DNA of 64,000 nt from Apis mellifera (Eukaryota; Arthropoda; Insecta; Hymenoptera; Apidae): contig NC_037640.1 in the NCBI RefSeq assembly GCF_003254395.2, positions 11,667,789 to 11,731,788 on the forward strand, in the 5' to 3' direction. The number at the start of each line of letters is the position of its first letter. The first letter of the stretch is position 1. The position numbers and the translations under genes were made by a program. Below the pieces are notes generated by a model, which was not told the DNA's origin, made no database searches, and saw only the letters and a program-made list of their open reading frames with translations. Below, one piece after another: positions 21,452 to 35,600 of the stretch.

Positions 21452-23462
21452 AACTTTCGGCTGGTCGACAGCCATGAACGACTTCGAAGAAGAAGCGATC
21501 AACTTCGAGTAAATTGTCAAACGATCTTCGATCGTAGACATTTTCTTTTTTTTTTTTCTTCTTTTTCTTCTTCTTTGACAAAAAAAGGCAAAAAAACTTC
21601 AAAACTTTAAAATTGCAGATTAGATGATAGAAAGAACGATTCGAATGTAAACACAAGGTTCAAGAACAAATGCAAATGTCGAAGCACGGATGATGATAAA
21701 AAAAAAAAAATATATATATCAGCACACGAAGGAATTGAAAAGAAGAGTTTATTTTTAAATATTCGTGGAACTGTTTAGAGAAGAGAAGAATTTTATTCTT
21801 GCAGTTTAGAATTGAAAGCTATGTATCTATCTACGTATACTCTAGTCACACGTTTTGGTCTATTGAAATTTAAAGGAAGAAGTTTTAAAAAGAAAAGAAA
21901 CGGTGAAATTTATCTGGTATATCAGGGAACACGGAAGAGGAAGCAGAAAGCAGTCAAGCAAGAGATAGCTGAGATTTCTATTATATAATATATATATATA
22001 TATATTTTGATTAGAAAGGGAGAGAATTAGATTTTAAAAATTTAATTGATTCAAGATTTCACGTCCTCCCAATATTCAAGGATCAAACTTGTTCTATGTG
22101 AAGATTCGTATTGGATACGAATGATGAAAGTTGCAGAACGTGATACAATGATATTGTTCATAATTATTCGAATTATTTTACGCGACTCTATAATATTTTA
22201 TATTTATATTGGAATAACACGATAAAATTTATGAAAAATTTATACGTATATATATAGTATGTGCACAAGATCTAAATTGTAAATTTGAATCGGTGTAAGA
22301 AAAATCCTTGGATGTAAGAATTATCAGATTTATTCACGTAATAACTTCTGGCACTAAATTCTGATTGATGGAATAATCGATTATTTGAATAATTGTGAAC
22401 AATCGATTATTGTACGGCATTACGAATACGGATATATTTTATTGAAATTTCATTAATTTATTAAGCGTGTATGCGTTTATTGAAAGAGAACTTTACGTTT
22501 GCTTTTTGTTGAAAAACAAGTACTTAAACGCGAAAGGACGGAAACGAATAATTTTATAGTAGCGTTTCTTCGGTTACATTGTTCATTGTTGGTAATATTA
22601 CTCACGCCTCTTTTTTACTCATTCAGACTTTACCGTCTGTGAACAAGCGATTAAAAAATCCGTCTTCTTTTTTTCCTTATTACATTTATCGAATATAACG
22701 ATTTTTTCTACGCGCTTTTTATATTATACGCTAGTACGACACGAAGAAGAAAAAAAAAAAAATGAAGATGAAAATCGGATCACGATTATTTTATATAAGT
22801 ATGTATGTGTGTGTAACAAAACGATCGTAGCGTAAGTTTAAAGAAAGTATTTATATTAGGAATAGGTTGAATTGCTAGTACAATTTTCGCGCTCGAATAA
22901 CAATCGGTTAATTAAATCGTTGCTAACAGTTAACAAATTACGGGTGAGTAACCAAATGCACCGTTTTTGTTTTTTTTTTTTTTTTTTTTTTTAATACAAT
23001 AACAAGATAAATAACAAGGAATAAGATTTTTATGTCAAAACGAAAACCGCTACAAAATCTGCCGAAATGATAACGTTTAATATCTAATCTGATGAAAAGC
23101 GATTTCATCACTATTTATTCTCTGGTTCTCGAACGAATACCAAAGTGAAAAAAATCGGACCGATTAGCAAAGAGATACGAACCAAACTAATTGTAATAAC
23201 CGCTCCTAATAACGTAACAAATTGTCTATGTTTTGAACTGTATTTTTGCAAGTGCAATAATAAAGTTATGCTTGTACAAAATACGACCTGTAAGTACCTA
23301 GCGTGCCGTCACTTTTACAACTATCATCTCCCCTGGTACTCCTTGAAAACAGTCATGATTCACCAGTTTTGCTTCATTTTATTGAAATGACAAGCAAACG
23401 AATATCACCTCGTTCACGTTATAATTATACTTCATACCGCATCACACGAACTTCAAGAAATA
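21452..23462. other. Spacer: ZC2HC1A 3' UTR and upstream region of the SDHA paralogue
   Basis: 2 kb of AT-rich DNA with poly-A, poly-T and TA tracts (for example poly-T at 22968-22992). No supported ORF. A poly-A signal was not assigned, because several AATAAA-like sites occur. Confidence 0.6.
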
Positions 23463-26400
23463 ATGTTGCGTTCCGTGAATCATTTGCCGCGATTTATCGC
23501 GAGGAGTAATGTAAATTATTTGAATTTTTTCCCCCCCGAGACGAGAAAAACAACGAGACCTTCTTACCTTTTCCGCTTTTCTTCCAGCGATTCCCTTCGC
23601 AAATCCAGTATCTGAGGCAGGAAAAACGTGGTCGGTATTTTCACGTGAACTTCAGTCCAGGTCAGGAAAAAGTGCAATGTGGTACAGACACGAATGTAAA
23701 GAATCTTCTTAATACAATACATTTCCCCATTTCCCATTTTCTATCGTTATTTAATCGGTTATTTAACGGTTGTTATTTTTGTGAAATTTATTTTCATATC
23801 TTCGCGTCGTATTTTTTTTTCCACAGAATTATCCCGTGATCGATCATTGTTACGATGTTGTGGTTGTGGGCGCGGGTGGTGCAGGATTGAGAGCCGCCTT
23901 TGGTCTAGGTAAACTTTTTATCAATCGTTTGTTGAATCGAGATTTTTTTTTTTTCTTTTTTCAACTTCTTTAAACAGGAAGCAAAGGGTACAGAGTGGCG
24001 GTGGTTACGAAATTATTTCCAACGAGATCCCATACCGTGGCAGCTCAGGGAGGAATAAATGCCGTGCTTAACAACGATAAGGATGACAATTGGCTTTATC
24101 ACATGTACGATACCGTTAAAGGATCTGACTGGTTAGGTGATCAGGATGCGATACATTTTCTGGCGAGGGAGGCAGCACGGGCCGTCTACGAGCTTGAAAA
24201 TTACGGTAATTTTATAAAAAATAGATATTACGAATATTCTTGCGAAACAATTTGAGAGAAATTGAGAAATTAAAAAAAGATAACGAAAGAGTACGAACAT
24301 ATATATATGCTGTTCACTGGAATTGATAAGAAGTCTCAAAGAAAGTGTCTATTTTTATTTTTATTTCTACCGATATTTGTCACATATATTAATCCAAAAC
24401 GACGATCTAAATTTCAATGCATTAATATTTGCGTAAGCATAGAATCGTAGACAAAATTCTAACACGTGTATATACTATAGATATATTAATAATTTCGAAA
24501 ATGTTTCACATTTCCAATCTTAGATGATTATCCTAACGCAACTTCATAAGTGAAAATAATTTTCACTATTTTGAACGTTTAAATTATATTGTGCAGTATG
24601 CGAGGTCAGGATTGTCAACAAAGCGTCTAGAGTGGGGATAGGCGGTCCTAGCGAAGGATTCCTCTTGCCCCTGTGCCCCCGTCTCGCGCGACTTCTTTCC
24701 ACCAGTGAACAGTAACTTTAATGTAAACGTAACGTTGAAATTTGAAAATTCTCTCAATTCAAATTTTCTCAAACGTGAAAATTGTCAAATGAAACACTTA
24801 AATAATTCGTCTGCGATAAAATTTTTCTAAAAATGTATATATTATGTAATGATGTTTTAGGCTGTCCTTTCAGTCGTACGGACGATGGAAAAATTTACCA
24901 GCGTGCATTCGGTGGCCAGTCGTTGAAGTTTGGAAAGGGCGGTCAAGCCCGTAGAACTTGCGCCGCCGCGGACAGAACCGGCCACGCAATACTGCACACT
25001 TTATACGGGCAAAGTTTACGTTATGACGTCCATTATTACGTGGAGTACTTTGCCCTTGATCTTCTCATGATAGGACGGTGTTGCAAGGGCGTAATGGCAT
25101 GGGAACTGGAATCCGGGCTTTTGCATCGATTCAGGGCTCATCATACGGTAAATTCGTTTTTCATCGATAATGAAATATATTTATTATATATTTTTTTTTT
25201 TTAAATTTCTTTGGCAAGAAATATTTTTATTACTTTATTACTTAAGAATTAGTCGAGGCGTTGGAATTAGAATTAAGCTTTATCGGTTTGTTAAATTTTA
25301 ATATTTTATAATGGAACAATATGTTTTTATACATAGTATTGATTTTATTGAATTTTTCAATAATTTTTGTATAAAAATATATTATTCTGCATTTATGTTT
25401 CAATTTATTTTTTTCTCGTAAATTATTCAGTTTGTGCAACATATCACATTCATCGGTATTTGAATCGTGTGAAAAAGAATTCCAGTCACCTTATCTTTAG
25501 CATCATATTACATCATATTATTCCGCGAAACACGTGACGATCGTTAATAAGCTTTATAGGATCAGACCAGATAACAGCTCTGTTCGAATCTTAACAAAAA
25601 TTTTACCGTTTATGCATTTATTGTTCATTGATGGAAAGAAAGCTCGCGGAAGGAATGCAGGTTAAACCATGGAATTTATCTAAATCTCGATGCATTAGAA
25701 TCCAAAGAATTCTAACATATCGATGATATAAAAATTTTTTTATTTATATCTGTAAGTTAATTACAACTTGTAACGATAATTTAATTTATAAATATAAATG
25801 TAATTTTATAAATGAAAATAATTTTTATGATTTTGAATATTTAGATATTTATAGTTCTGCTATTATTTAGTGTGTGGTGTAGTCAGAATTGTCAACAAAG
25901 CGCGTGAAGTGGGGATAGACGATCCTAGATGGATCTCTCTTGCCCCTGTCCCACGTGACTTCTTTTCACCAATGAACAGTCTTATACGTGACACGTAAAT
26001 CATATACACACAATATATATACATATACAATTTATATGAACAAATATGTGTATATGCATCAATTTTTTAACGACAAATCTAACGATTAATAATGTCTCGT
26101 TTATCAACCCTTTGAAGATTAAATTTAAGATCAATGTCGAATCGAGATAATATAAATATAAATATACAAAGAAGCTGATACTTTTTCCAGGTATTAGCAA
26201 CAGGAGGAGCGGGAAGATGTTACCTGTCTTGCACCGCGGCTCATACATGCACAGGAGATGGTCTTGCGATAGCCTCGAGAGCAGGATTACCCCTTGAAGA
26301 TATGGAGTTTATCCAGTTCCATCCAACCGGTATTCGCGTGGCAAAAAAAGGAAAACAGAATGTGAAACCAAGAGTAAATGATTTCCGCGTTTAACCAGTC

Positions 26401-29400
26401 CATCTTTTTTCCAGGGATATACGGGAGCGGAATTTTGATAACGGAGGGCGTCCGAGGGGAAGGTGGAAAGTTGGTGAATTCTCAAGGAGAATTCTTTATG
26501 GAACGATACGCTCCTAACGCGAAGGATCTTGCATCTCGTGATATCGTCTCCAGGGCGATAACGATGGAAATATTGGAGGGAAGGTGAATTTCAATAATGA
26601 TTTTTTTCAAATTTTTTTCACATTATAATTAGATTATATTATATTAATATTTCTTGAATTATTATTTTACAGAATATTTATATATTTTTTTTTTTTTAGA
26701 AAAATCATAGATGGAAGAAAACTTAGAAATGTATCATTATATATAATAAATTTATTGTCATTAATATTGGAAAAGAAATCTTCATGATAACTTTGATAAG
26801 AAATTAACATGTTTTTACATAAGATAAATTATGTAAAATTTATTATGATGAATTCAAAGTTTCTAATAAAAATAAAAGAGATGATAATTTAAATAATTTT
26901 ATATTATTTTTTTTTTGTAATATTTGTTTATGTATAATACTTCCATATGATACTCTTTTTAAATTACTTAAAACATTGTTTAAGATAGAACATAAAAATA
27001 TCAATCTTATAATAATACTTTTCACAATTCATTTAGAGGTGTAGGTTTGAAGAAGGATCATGTGCATCTGCAATTGCATCATCTACCAGTAGAAACGATA
27101 CGAACACGATTACCCGGAATTTCACATTTATCTTGGGTGTTTAGCGGCGTGAATGTGGAAAAAGAGCCGATACCAGTTATTCCTACGGTACATTACAACA
27201 TGGGCGGTATACCCACAAACTGGAAAGCGCAGGTATAAATTGTAAAAACTAATATAGGTGACCTGAATAGATCAAGTGTAACGTATGAATCATACGACCA
27301 TAATTCTATGGATAAGGTTCTATCGCGTGAGAACGAGGAGGACACCATTATCGATGGACTCTGGGCAGCAGGTGAAACTGCATGTGTATCCATCCATGGC
27401 GCCAATCGATTAGGCGCCAACAGCCTTTTGGAATTGGTCGTTTTTGGCAAAGCAATTGCCGATCAAATTGATTGTTTGACTAGGCCTGGTGAACGTCACG
27501 AGGATTTATCAACTGTAAGAATTTTATTATTTGTGAATTTCTATTTCGTGAAATCAAGTATTGCAAAAGTTTATTGTTGCAAAAATACTTGGCAGTTATT
27601 TTGGCCAAATTCGTCGAATATTAGATAGTTGTCAACCTTTCTTTTTAGCGAATTTAGTAAATTTTTCATATTCTTTCTTTGTTTTCATATTGATTGAGGG
27701 AAAAAATAATATATTTTTCTAAATAGTACAATCCCTAGTCATCAAACATTTTTTTTTTCTTTAAGGATATTATTTTTTAGTTATTCAAATTATTCAATTA
27801 CTAGTTTTATTGTTTGATAAACTCAATTTGATAAAAATAAATAAAATATTATAATGTATTTTTTGAATCTTTTTAATTTCCTTTACACAATATAATGAAA
27901 AAAAAATTATAATTCCATTCTAATTCAAAATAATCATTAAGCATATTATCCATAATAATATGCTTATCTATAATAATTTACTTTTGAAATATCTCTAATA
28001 TACTGATAAATTTTATTTACTTTTTAGTTTTTAATCTTAAACGATTAAAAACTAATGGTATCTCATTACAATTAATTAATGAATATCTTAAACATATTAA
28101 GAGATATTTAATATAATATAATCTAATATATATATAAACTTATAAACTAAATTTTAAATATTGACTAATCATAGCAAAAAGTGCATAATACACTAATGCA
28201 TATACTAATACTAATACAGATTTTGCATCGAATACTAAAAAGCATTAAAATAGAAAAGAACAACATTGAAAAGCTATAAATAAAGATAACAATCGATGTT
28301 ATAAATTACAACCATGTAAATTTATCGTTTTTTGTAACGTTATCTTGTTTTCTATTTTTAATGGTGACCCACATACATGTGAGGCAATCAAGTTATCAAA
28401 GTTCAATTTGTTGAATGTTTTTATAATTATTATTATTGTAATTATGAACTGCAATTACTTAAATTATGCAATTATTAACTTCAACAAAAAAATATTAAAG
28501 AAAGATTGGCATTTGTTTATTTAATTTAATATTAAAATATTTTTTATGTTTTAAATTATAATATTAAAAAAAAACAGTTTAATTCATCAACTTCCATTCA
28601 TAATCCCCCTACTCAATAAACACTTTCATTCAACAATGAAATTCCAATTGATTTGAATTCAACAATGAAAGATAGAATACTAGCTATTATTATTAATTCT
28701 ATTATTATTTTTTTTTCTGATGATGAGTATATTTCAAACATTCATATTTGTATACAGTTGATTGGCGAGGACACTATTTGCCGTTTCGACGCGACACGTC
28801 ATGCAAAAGGTTGTGTTCCTGTAGTCGAACTACGGGAAGAAATGCAGCAAACTATGCAGAAATATTGTTCAGTATTCAGAACCTGCGATACATTACAACG
28901 AGCATGTCGCGAGATGACGCGACTTTATACCTGCGATTTGCCGGATCTATGTGTAGGTGAATTGATCGAAAAGTTCCATTTACGTAAGATCGAACTATAG
29001 TCTTAACCTGCACGACATTCAATGTTTCTTTCACAATTGCAATAATTGTTATATAATTATTAATTGGCGAATGATATGAACAGAGCAATATATCTGATTT
29101 TCCGCCAAATGTTAATGTTAATATATTTTATAAGTGAAAAATAATAAAAAATATTTTATTAAGAAATTATAGCAAAAATGTGAAATAACATTTGATGCAT
29201 TATAAAGATAAGTGTATAATATCATCAGTTAATATCATAGTCAGTATCATTTCAACATTTTTACGTTGAAATGAATAATAATAAAATAAATCAAATTAAA
29301 TCACATTGATTTTATACATTTTATATCCACTCAAATAATCTTGTAACAAAATATTTAAAGTTTTTCCTTTTAAAATAATTTACCGATATTAATTGATCGA

Positions 29401-30633
29401 CAAGTTATAGGTTATGAATTTCGATTTTACTATTTAAAAATAAAAAAGAAACAAATGACTTAAAAATTCATGAAACTTATTTTTAAAATTTCATTTCATA
29501 ATTTATAACTTGTTATTATTGATAAATTATTAATAAACATTATTAATAATTTAATTACGTAAGAAAGTACACATCGAAATTTTTTCTATTAATATTTTCT
29601 ATTAAATATTTCCAAGTTTATAACACAGTTACCAAGAATTTCACGTTCAATTTACTGTAGGTTCAAGATCAATCACTAATATGGAACACAGAATTGGTAG
29701 AAGCTATAGAATTACAAAATATGATGTTGTCTTGCATGCACATCGTTTACGCAGCGGAAAACAGAAAAGAGTCTCGAGGATCGCATGCCCGTGAAGATTA
29801 CAAAGTATTTTCGCAATTTTCGCAAAGTATAATTTAATATATACATAACTTGTTAACTTTCACAAAGAATTCAAACAAAAATTATATTTACAGGAACGAA
29901 TCGACGAGTATGATTATGCGAAACCGCTCGAAGGTCAAAAGAAACGATCGTATAAAGAACATTGGCGCAAACACACACTTACGTGGGCTCGACCAGATGG
30001 TTCAGTGAGTTATCGAACTTGCCCATATTCTATTATCGTTCGTTCTGCAAATATATATATATATATCTCTATATACATTCTTATAGTACAGAAGATCATA
30101 CAATGGAATTTTATTTATCTATTATCGAAACGAATTTATATGAGTATAGTTATATAATAAGAGATATCTAATACTATCATCTACAAATCTTTATTCAAAT
30201 AATAATTCATTTATTTGTGCATAAGTAAATTCAATAAGTAAGAATTTTTTTTTAATTCGATAATAATTATAATTCCATTCCAATGAATAGACTTCTATTG
30301 CATATCTATTATATTTTTTTTGAAAGAATCTTTTATTTCTTTGTTCAATGTAAAATATTCGAATTTATTTACTAATTGAATTCACTAGTTTCACTAAAGA
30401 CATTTTATTCATTTTTCTTTTCAAAAATTTTCTTATTGACAAATATGTTTAGATATGCTATATTACATATTACATATACGTATGTGTCTTTTTTTTTTTA
30501 TCATTTTTCAAAAACAAATTTCAAAAACATTTATTATATTTTACAGATCAGCATTTCTTATCGTCCCGTTATCGATACGACACTGGACGAATCAGAAGCC
30601 CGACACGTTCCACCAACAGTTCGAATATATTAA
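23463..30633 (+). CDS. Divergent tandem paralogue of succinate dehydrogenase flavoprotein subunit (663 aa)
   Basis: Model: join(23463..23510, 23588..23695, 23827..23908, 23978..24205, 24861..25147, 26191..26329, 26415..26583, 27037..27232, 27317..27514, 28758..28952, 29661..29804, 29894..30004, 30547..30633), 1,992 nt, all phases closing. Exon 1 encodes MLRSVNHLPRFIARSN, a good mitochondrial presequence. The FAD Rossmann motif GAGGAG is at 67-72 and the covalent-flavin His at 98 (TRSHTVAAQGG). The substrate and proton-transfer motifs FHPTGIYG, TEGVRGEGG, PTVHYNMGG and HGANRLGANS are all present, so it is expected to oxidise succinate in complex II at the inner membrane. It ends in VPPTVRIY. 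It differs from the neighbouring canonical SDHA at many otherwise invariant sites (ARRTCAAADRTGH, GLWAAGE, LELVVFGKA) and is much richer in CpG. No break is seen. The acceptor before 27317 is pyrimidine-poor. A specialised, perhaps testis-biased, SDHA is inferred by analogy with Drosophila. Confidence 0.9.
24390..24745 (+). repeat. Intronic duplicated element, copy 1 (SDHA-paralogue intron 4)
   Basis: Shares a colinear series of blocks with 25660-25990 in the next intron: a TCTAAATNTCNATGCATTA start, AATTCTAACA, an AAATGAAAATAATTTT-like middle, and a best-conserved core at about 24599-24715 containing ATTGTCAACAAAGCG, GTGGGGATAG, TCTTGCCCCTGT and CCANTGAACAGT. The core is GC-rich compared with the surrounding intron. 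Confidence 0.75.
25660..25990 (+). repeat. Intronic duplicated element, copy 2 (SDHA-paralogue intron 5)
   Basis: Second copy, in the same orientation and about 1.27 kb away, of the element at 24390-24745. The core is at about 25868-25981. No long ORF, terminal inverted repeat or target duplication was recognised, so a transposon origin is unproven. Confidence 0.75.
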
Positions 30634-32668
30634 ATACGGTTATGAAACTGGTAGATTTTTTCCAATCTTTTTCCTCGTTTTTTTCGTCTTGGTTCTATTC
30701 TATTTTTTAAATTAACGCATTATCAATGGCTAACATTGTTCGTGTTAGTGTGGCTGATAATTTAAATATGAGCTCAGTTCGTTATCTCGAAATTACAACG
30801 ACAAACATATAGATTCGTCGTTTTGTAGAAGGTTCGTGAATTCCAAATGCAAATTTTGTTCATCGCGTGCAAACGATGTTACAATAATTAATTCTAAACG
30901 GAGGCGGGGATTTATCCATTTTATTTACATATTAAATAGCCAACCTATCGCCTGACAAACGGAATTATACATATATGTTCTTGAATTATACATATATGCT
31001 TCCGAATGAAAGTCATTTTTTTCCTGCTGTTTACGGCTATTTTCGAACATTATAGTACGATTAAAAATTAGCACTCGTTCTAAATATTTTCAACAAGGAA
31101 TGAAAATGATTATTTGGAAATTTTACATCGATTTGTTATATTTCGTAAGAACGAATCATTGATGAATAATGCATAAAGAACATGCATGACGTTATTACTA
31201 CATTCTAATATTACTTAATTACATTCGATGTATATGATAAATGCAACGAAGTTATATAATTAAAAATATATATAATATAATTTTATGATCTCATTGTATC
31301 GGAAAAATGTAGCAATTTCAAATATATTAATCTAAAAAATTTTTAATTTTTTTTCTCGTATCTTTTTATCGTTTTATATTTTGATTTGTAAATTGAATTT
31401 TTCAAATATCATTTAATTTATTATATATTATATAAAATATGTTTATAAAATACTTAAAAGATTTATATCATTTATAAACTTAGCCATGAACACCTACACT
31501 AACTATATATACGTGGAAGTTAACCTGTTTCATAAATTATTCCTGTAGCAACACTAATACTTGAATTGTTATTGTGTTAGTAGCATTTGGATGAAAGAGA
31601 AACCTGCTATGTAATACCCCACCATATAGTATAAAGTTTATCTATGTATGAGAGACGAGCCCACAAAGAATCGACCAATAGGGAAGCAAAATATACATCG
31701 TACCGCCAACCCTGGAGCACGATAAATCTTTTTCATTTTTTCCTTCGCGTGCAACAGGAAATAAAGCTCGGTTAAGCACCGTTAGTGACTATGTTAACAA
31801 CTTTGTGAAATGTGAATTTTTACAAAATCAATATCGTGAAATTTAAAATATAATGATAAATTTTGAATGTTTTAAAACTCTTTGAAACATTTCAAAATCG
31901 ATTTGCATAGAATTATTATTTCATTAAATATGATTAAATTTAAAATCTAAAATATAACGGCTATAAAATATACATATAAATGTTATTTTTATATTTAACA
32001 ACGAAGCTTTATAGTTTTCAACTAATATTAATTCTTACATAAGTTTACTAATTTTGTATTTAAAATTTTTAACCTTTTTCATTTAATTTTTATTACTGAG
32101 ATCATAGATGAATATATGATGTACGTTACTAAAGTTAGTACTAGAGTACTTTCCCTTTAGAACCCACGCAATTCACAGCTATGTATATAATTTTAAAATA
32201 CCGTTAACACCCCATCATATGTAAAGTGAAATGAGAACCGCTTAATTTTTTCGCGGTATCATTTAATTTTCCCGCCTATAGTTAGCTACTATTCATAATA
32301 TTAACTTCAAAATTCCGAAAGATTAAGAATTAATATTAAAACAATTATATGTTGTTAACGTTAAAAACAATCGAGACATATGAATAATAAATAATGAAAT
32401 GGAAATTTAAAATTAGTGAGAGCCTTAAAGGTGAGGTTATCTTATAACGATACAATTGGCAGCACTGGTATTCATCAGGGAGCTTCCACCAGTAGTCGGT
32501 ACTCAACCGACTCGAACGTTTCACATCGCCGTGCAAGAAGTGCGGGAGTGAAATAATAAAAATTAGGGTTAGTTACACGATATAATCGAATCGCGCATTT
32601 GACAAATAAGTGCGCGCGTAATTATTAATAACAAAAATTTTCACTTGAACAGGTGACATTATATCAAA
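30634..32668. promoter_or_regulatory. Spacer and upstream region of canonical SDHA
   Basis: 2 kb without a credible ORF. It carries the 3' UTR of the paralogue and the SDHA promoter. The stretch at about 32400-32640 is the least AT-rich and likely holds the start site and 5' UTR. A CCAAT box-like motif occurs near 31676, but I could not assign a TATA box or initiator with confidence. Confidence 0.45.
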
Positions 32669-35600
32669 ATGAGTGGTCTATTAAAGCTGTCGTCTTTACT
32701 AGTGAGAAATCCTCCCACAACGACGTTGGTAAGTTGGTTTTCGTTAAGTTATATAATTTTTAATCTAATGGTGTATCTTTATCATATAATATCTAACATT
32801 GCATCAATTACGTAAGATTGCTAACATATATTAATGGACCTGTATCGATTCACTGAATTTCTCTGTTATGAAAATCATAATTCTTTATATCTATTTTAAA
32901 ACCACGAATAAAGAAATATCTATTAAACTTAATATTTGAAATTATAATAATTAAAATATGCATTTAAAATAGATAAAAGAACGTTTAGCACATGTCGAAT
33001 GTCTCTTTTTTGCCGCACTTCCCTCATTTCTTACGCGCCACCCCACTAGTAACCGGCCTATACAATAATCGTGATTTTTCATTGCAAAGTAGATAACGGT
33101 GATTCTAATTTCCGTTATCTTCATTAAACAGATAATTATTTATATATTTTTTATTTTGATATCGAATTTAAATAATCAATTATGAAATTAGAAGTTTAAT
33201 TATAATTGCGAATGAATTACCGGCATAGGAAGTTGACATTAGCGCGAAATTACATTCTTTAAATTATAATTTCATGTGTTATAAATTCAATGACTCTATT
33301 ATCTTCAAGTTTCTCCGACTTGTATTCATCGCATTATATTAATCACAAATGAAAACGCAATAGAATTATTTCAGAAGATTATTAAATCGTCAATTTTCAT
33401 ATTCAAGAATTCGTGTGATGCATATTATTTATTTTAAATATATTTTAAAACGAAAAATTTTTTGAATATATCTGTTCAATTTAAATTATATAAATTATAT
33501 AAATATATGATATATTTTTATAGTATAAAAAATAAAAAGTTTGTATCTCATATATATTTTCTTTATAATGCTCTATATGATGAATAACAGATAATATAAT
33601 AAATACACGTGATGGATACACGGATAATAATGTTATGATCTTATTATGAAACAATCATTTTTAATTTGATAAGAGAATTACTTTTTGATATAATTAACTT
33701 TCAAAAATTTAAATGATAATATATTTTTTCTACTATATTTCGATAAAATTTTACATAGTTACAATTAAACATAGTTAACCTCTCGTTTGTAATCATGTGT
33801 CTTAATTAATTACATAATTTTATATAATTATATTAATATTAATATTATAAATATTATAAATTATCATTGTTAAAAAATATTTAAAAATTATTATTTATAA
33901 ATTATTATAATTATTAAAAATTATAAAGTTAAATTAATAAAAAAATAATTTATTTTATCTTTAAACAAATTTTGTTAAAATATAATTCTAATTACGAAAA
34001 ATATTATCCGAGATTTTCGTTTAGATTGTTGATGTTGCAATATTAATATAAAATTAATGTACTATGTGTAAAATAAGTATTAAATATCAAATTATCGAAT
34101 TATTTATTAAATCAATTTACGTTTTGCAATGATTTAAATAGTGTCACATTACTTTTTTCAATTCAATTTCTAAAACCGTTTTATGTTTTATAAATAGAGT
34201 ATTAATGCAATAATGGTTATCCTATATATATGAATTGTCATGTATATAAGTATGTACATATATACATGTACTTACATCTATGCATAGATACTATGGAATA
34301 AAATTTAGTTATGATTTTATAATTATTATATATATTATTTTTATTTTAATTAGTAAATTATTTTTTTCATATTATTTCAGAATAAATTGGGATTACCTGT
34401 TATTACAAATCGCAAATTACATTATACACCAGATGGCAAAGCTGCAAAAATCTCAGATGGTGTTTCTAAGCATTATCCATTAGTAGATCATACTTATGAT
34501 GCTGTTGTTGTTGGTGCTGGTGGAGCAGGATTACGTGCAGCTTATGGTTTAGTTGCTGAAGGATTTAAGACAGCAGTTGTTACTAAATTATTTCCTACAA
34601 GGTCACATACTGTTGCTGCTCAAGGAGGTATCAATGCTGCCTTAGGTAATATGGAAGAAGATAACTGGCAGTGGCATATGTATGACACTGTGAAGGGATC
34701 TGACTGGTTAGGTGATCAGGATGCTATTCATTATATGACACGTGAAGCCCCAAAGGCAGTCATTGAATTGGAGAATTGTGGCATGCCTTTCAGTCGAACT
34801 TCAGATGGTAATATTGTTATAAAATATATTTAATACTATGCCTTATTATAAAATATATAGAAATTCTTTTTTTAATTTTATATGAGTCATAAATATACAT
34901 AATAACATAATATATTCATGATTTTTTAAATAACAAACTACACAAGGAAAAAGTTATTCAAACATTAATTAATTATAAACACAATCACATTTATATAACC
35001 AATTATCATGTGCTTATGAACTCATATCTGATATGTCACTTGTATTTGTATCTGTTGAACAACCTGAAGTAATTGAATCAGTATCAGATTCAGTATAATT
35101 TTTATTCTTGTTAGGTCTTTTTGGTTCCTGCAATTAAAAACATTTACAATAAAATAAGTAAATATATATATGTAAATTTACTTATTTTATTTGCAAATAC
35201 TAGAAAAATTATCTTAAATAAGATATTAACCTTCTTTTTTTTTTCTTTCTTGCCAGGTTTTTCTTGTTTTTGAGAGTCGTCATTCTTTGGTTGTTCTATG
35301 TTTATATTTTCAATTTTATATGTATTTTCAGTTTTCTGTTGATTTTGTTTCTTATTTCTAATATCCATAGCTGCCTTTAAATATGGCTGTTTTTCATCAG
35401 AAGACATTTTCTTCCATCTTTCACCAGCCATTTGAAATATTCTACTACTTTTTACACCATCATAATTCTAATAAAAATATTTTTCTTCGTATTAAAACTA
35501 AATAAATAAATATTTTATGTTTGTGCTTACTTGTCTGAAATCCTGAACAAAATTTATAAAAGCATTGGAACTCCAATGTCTAGAACTTTTATATGGTGAA

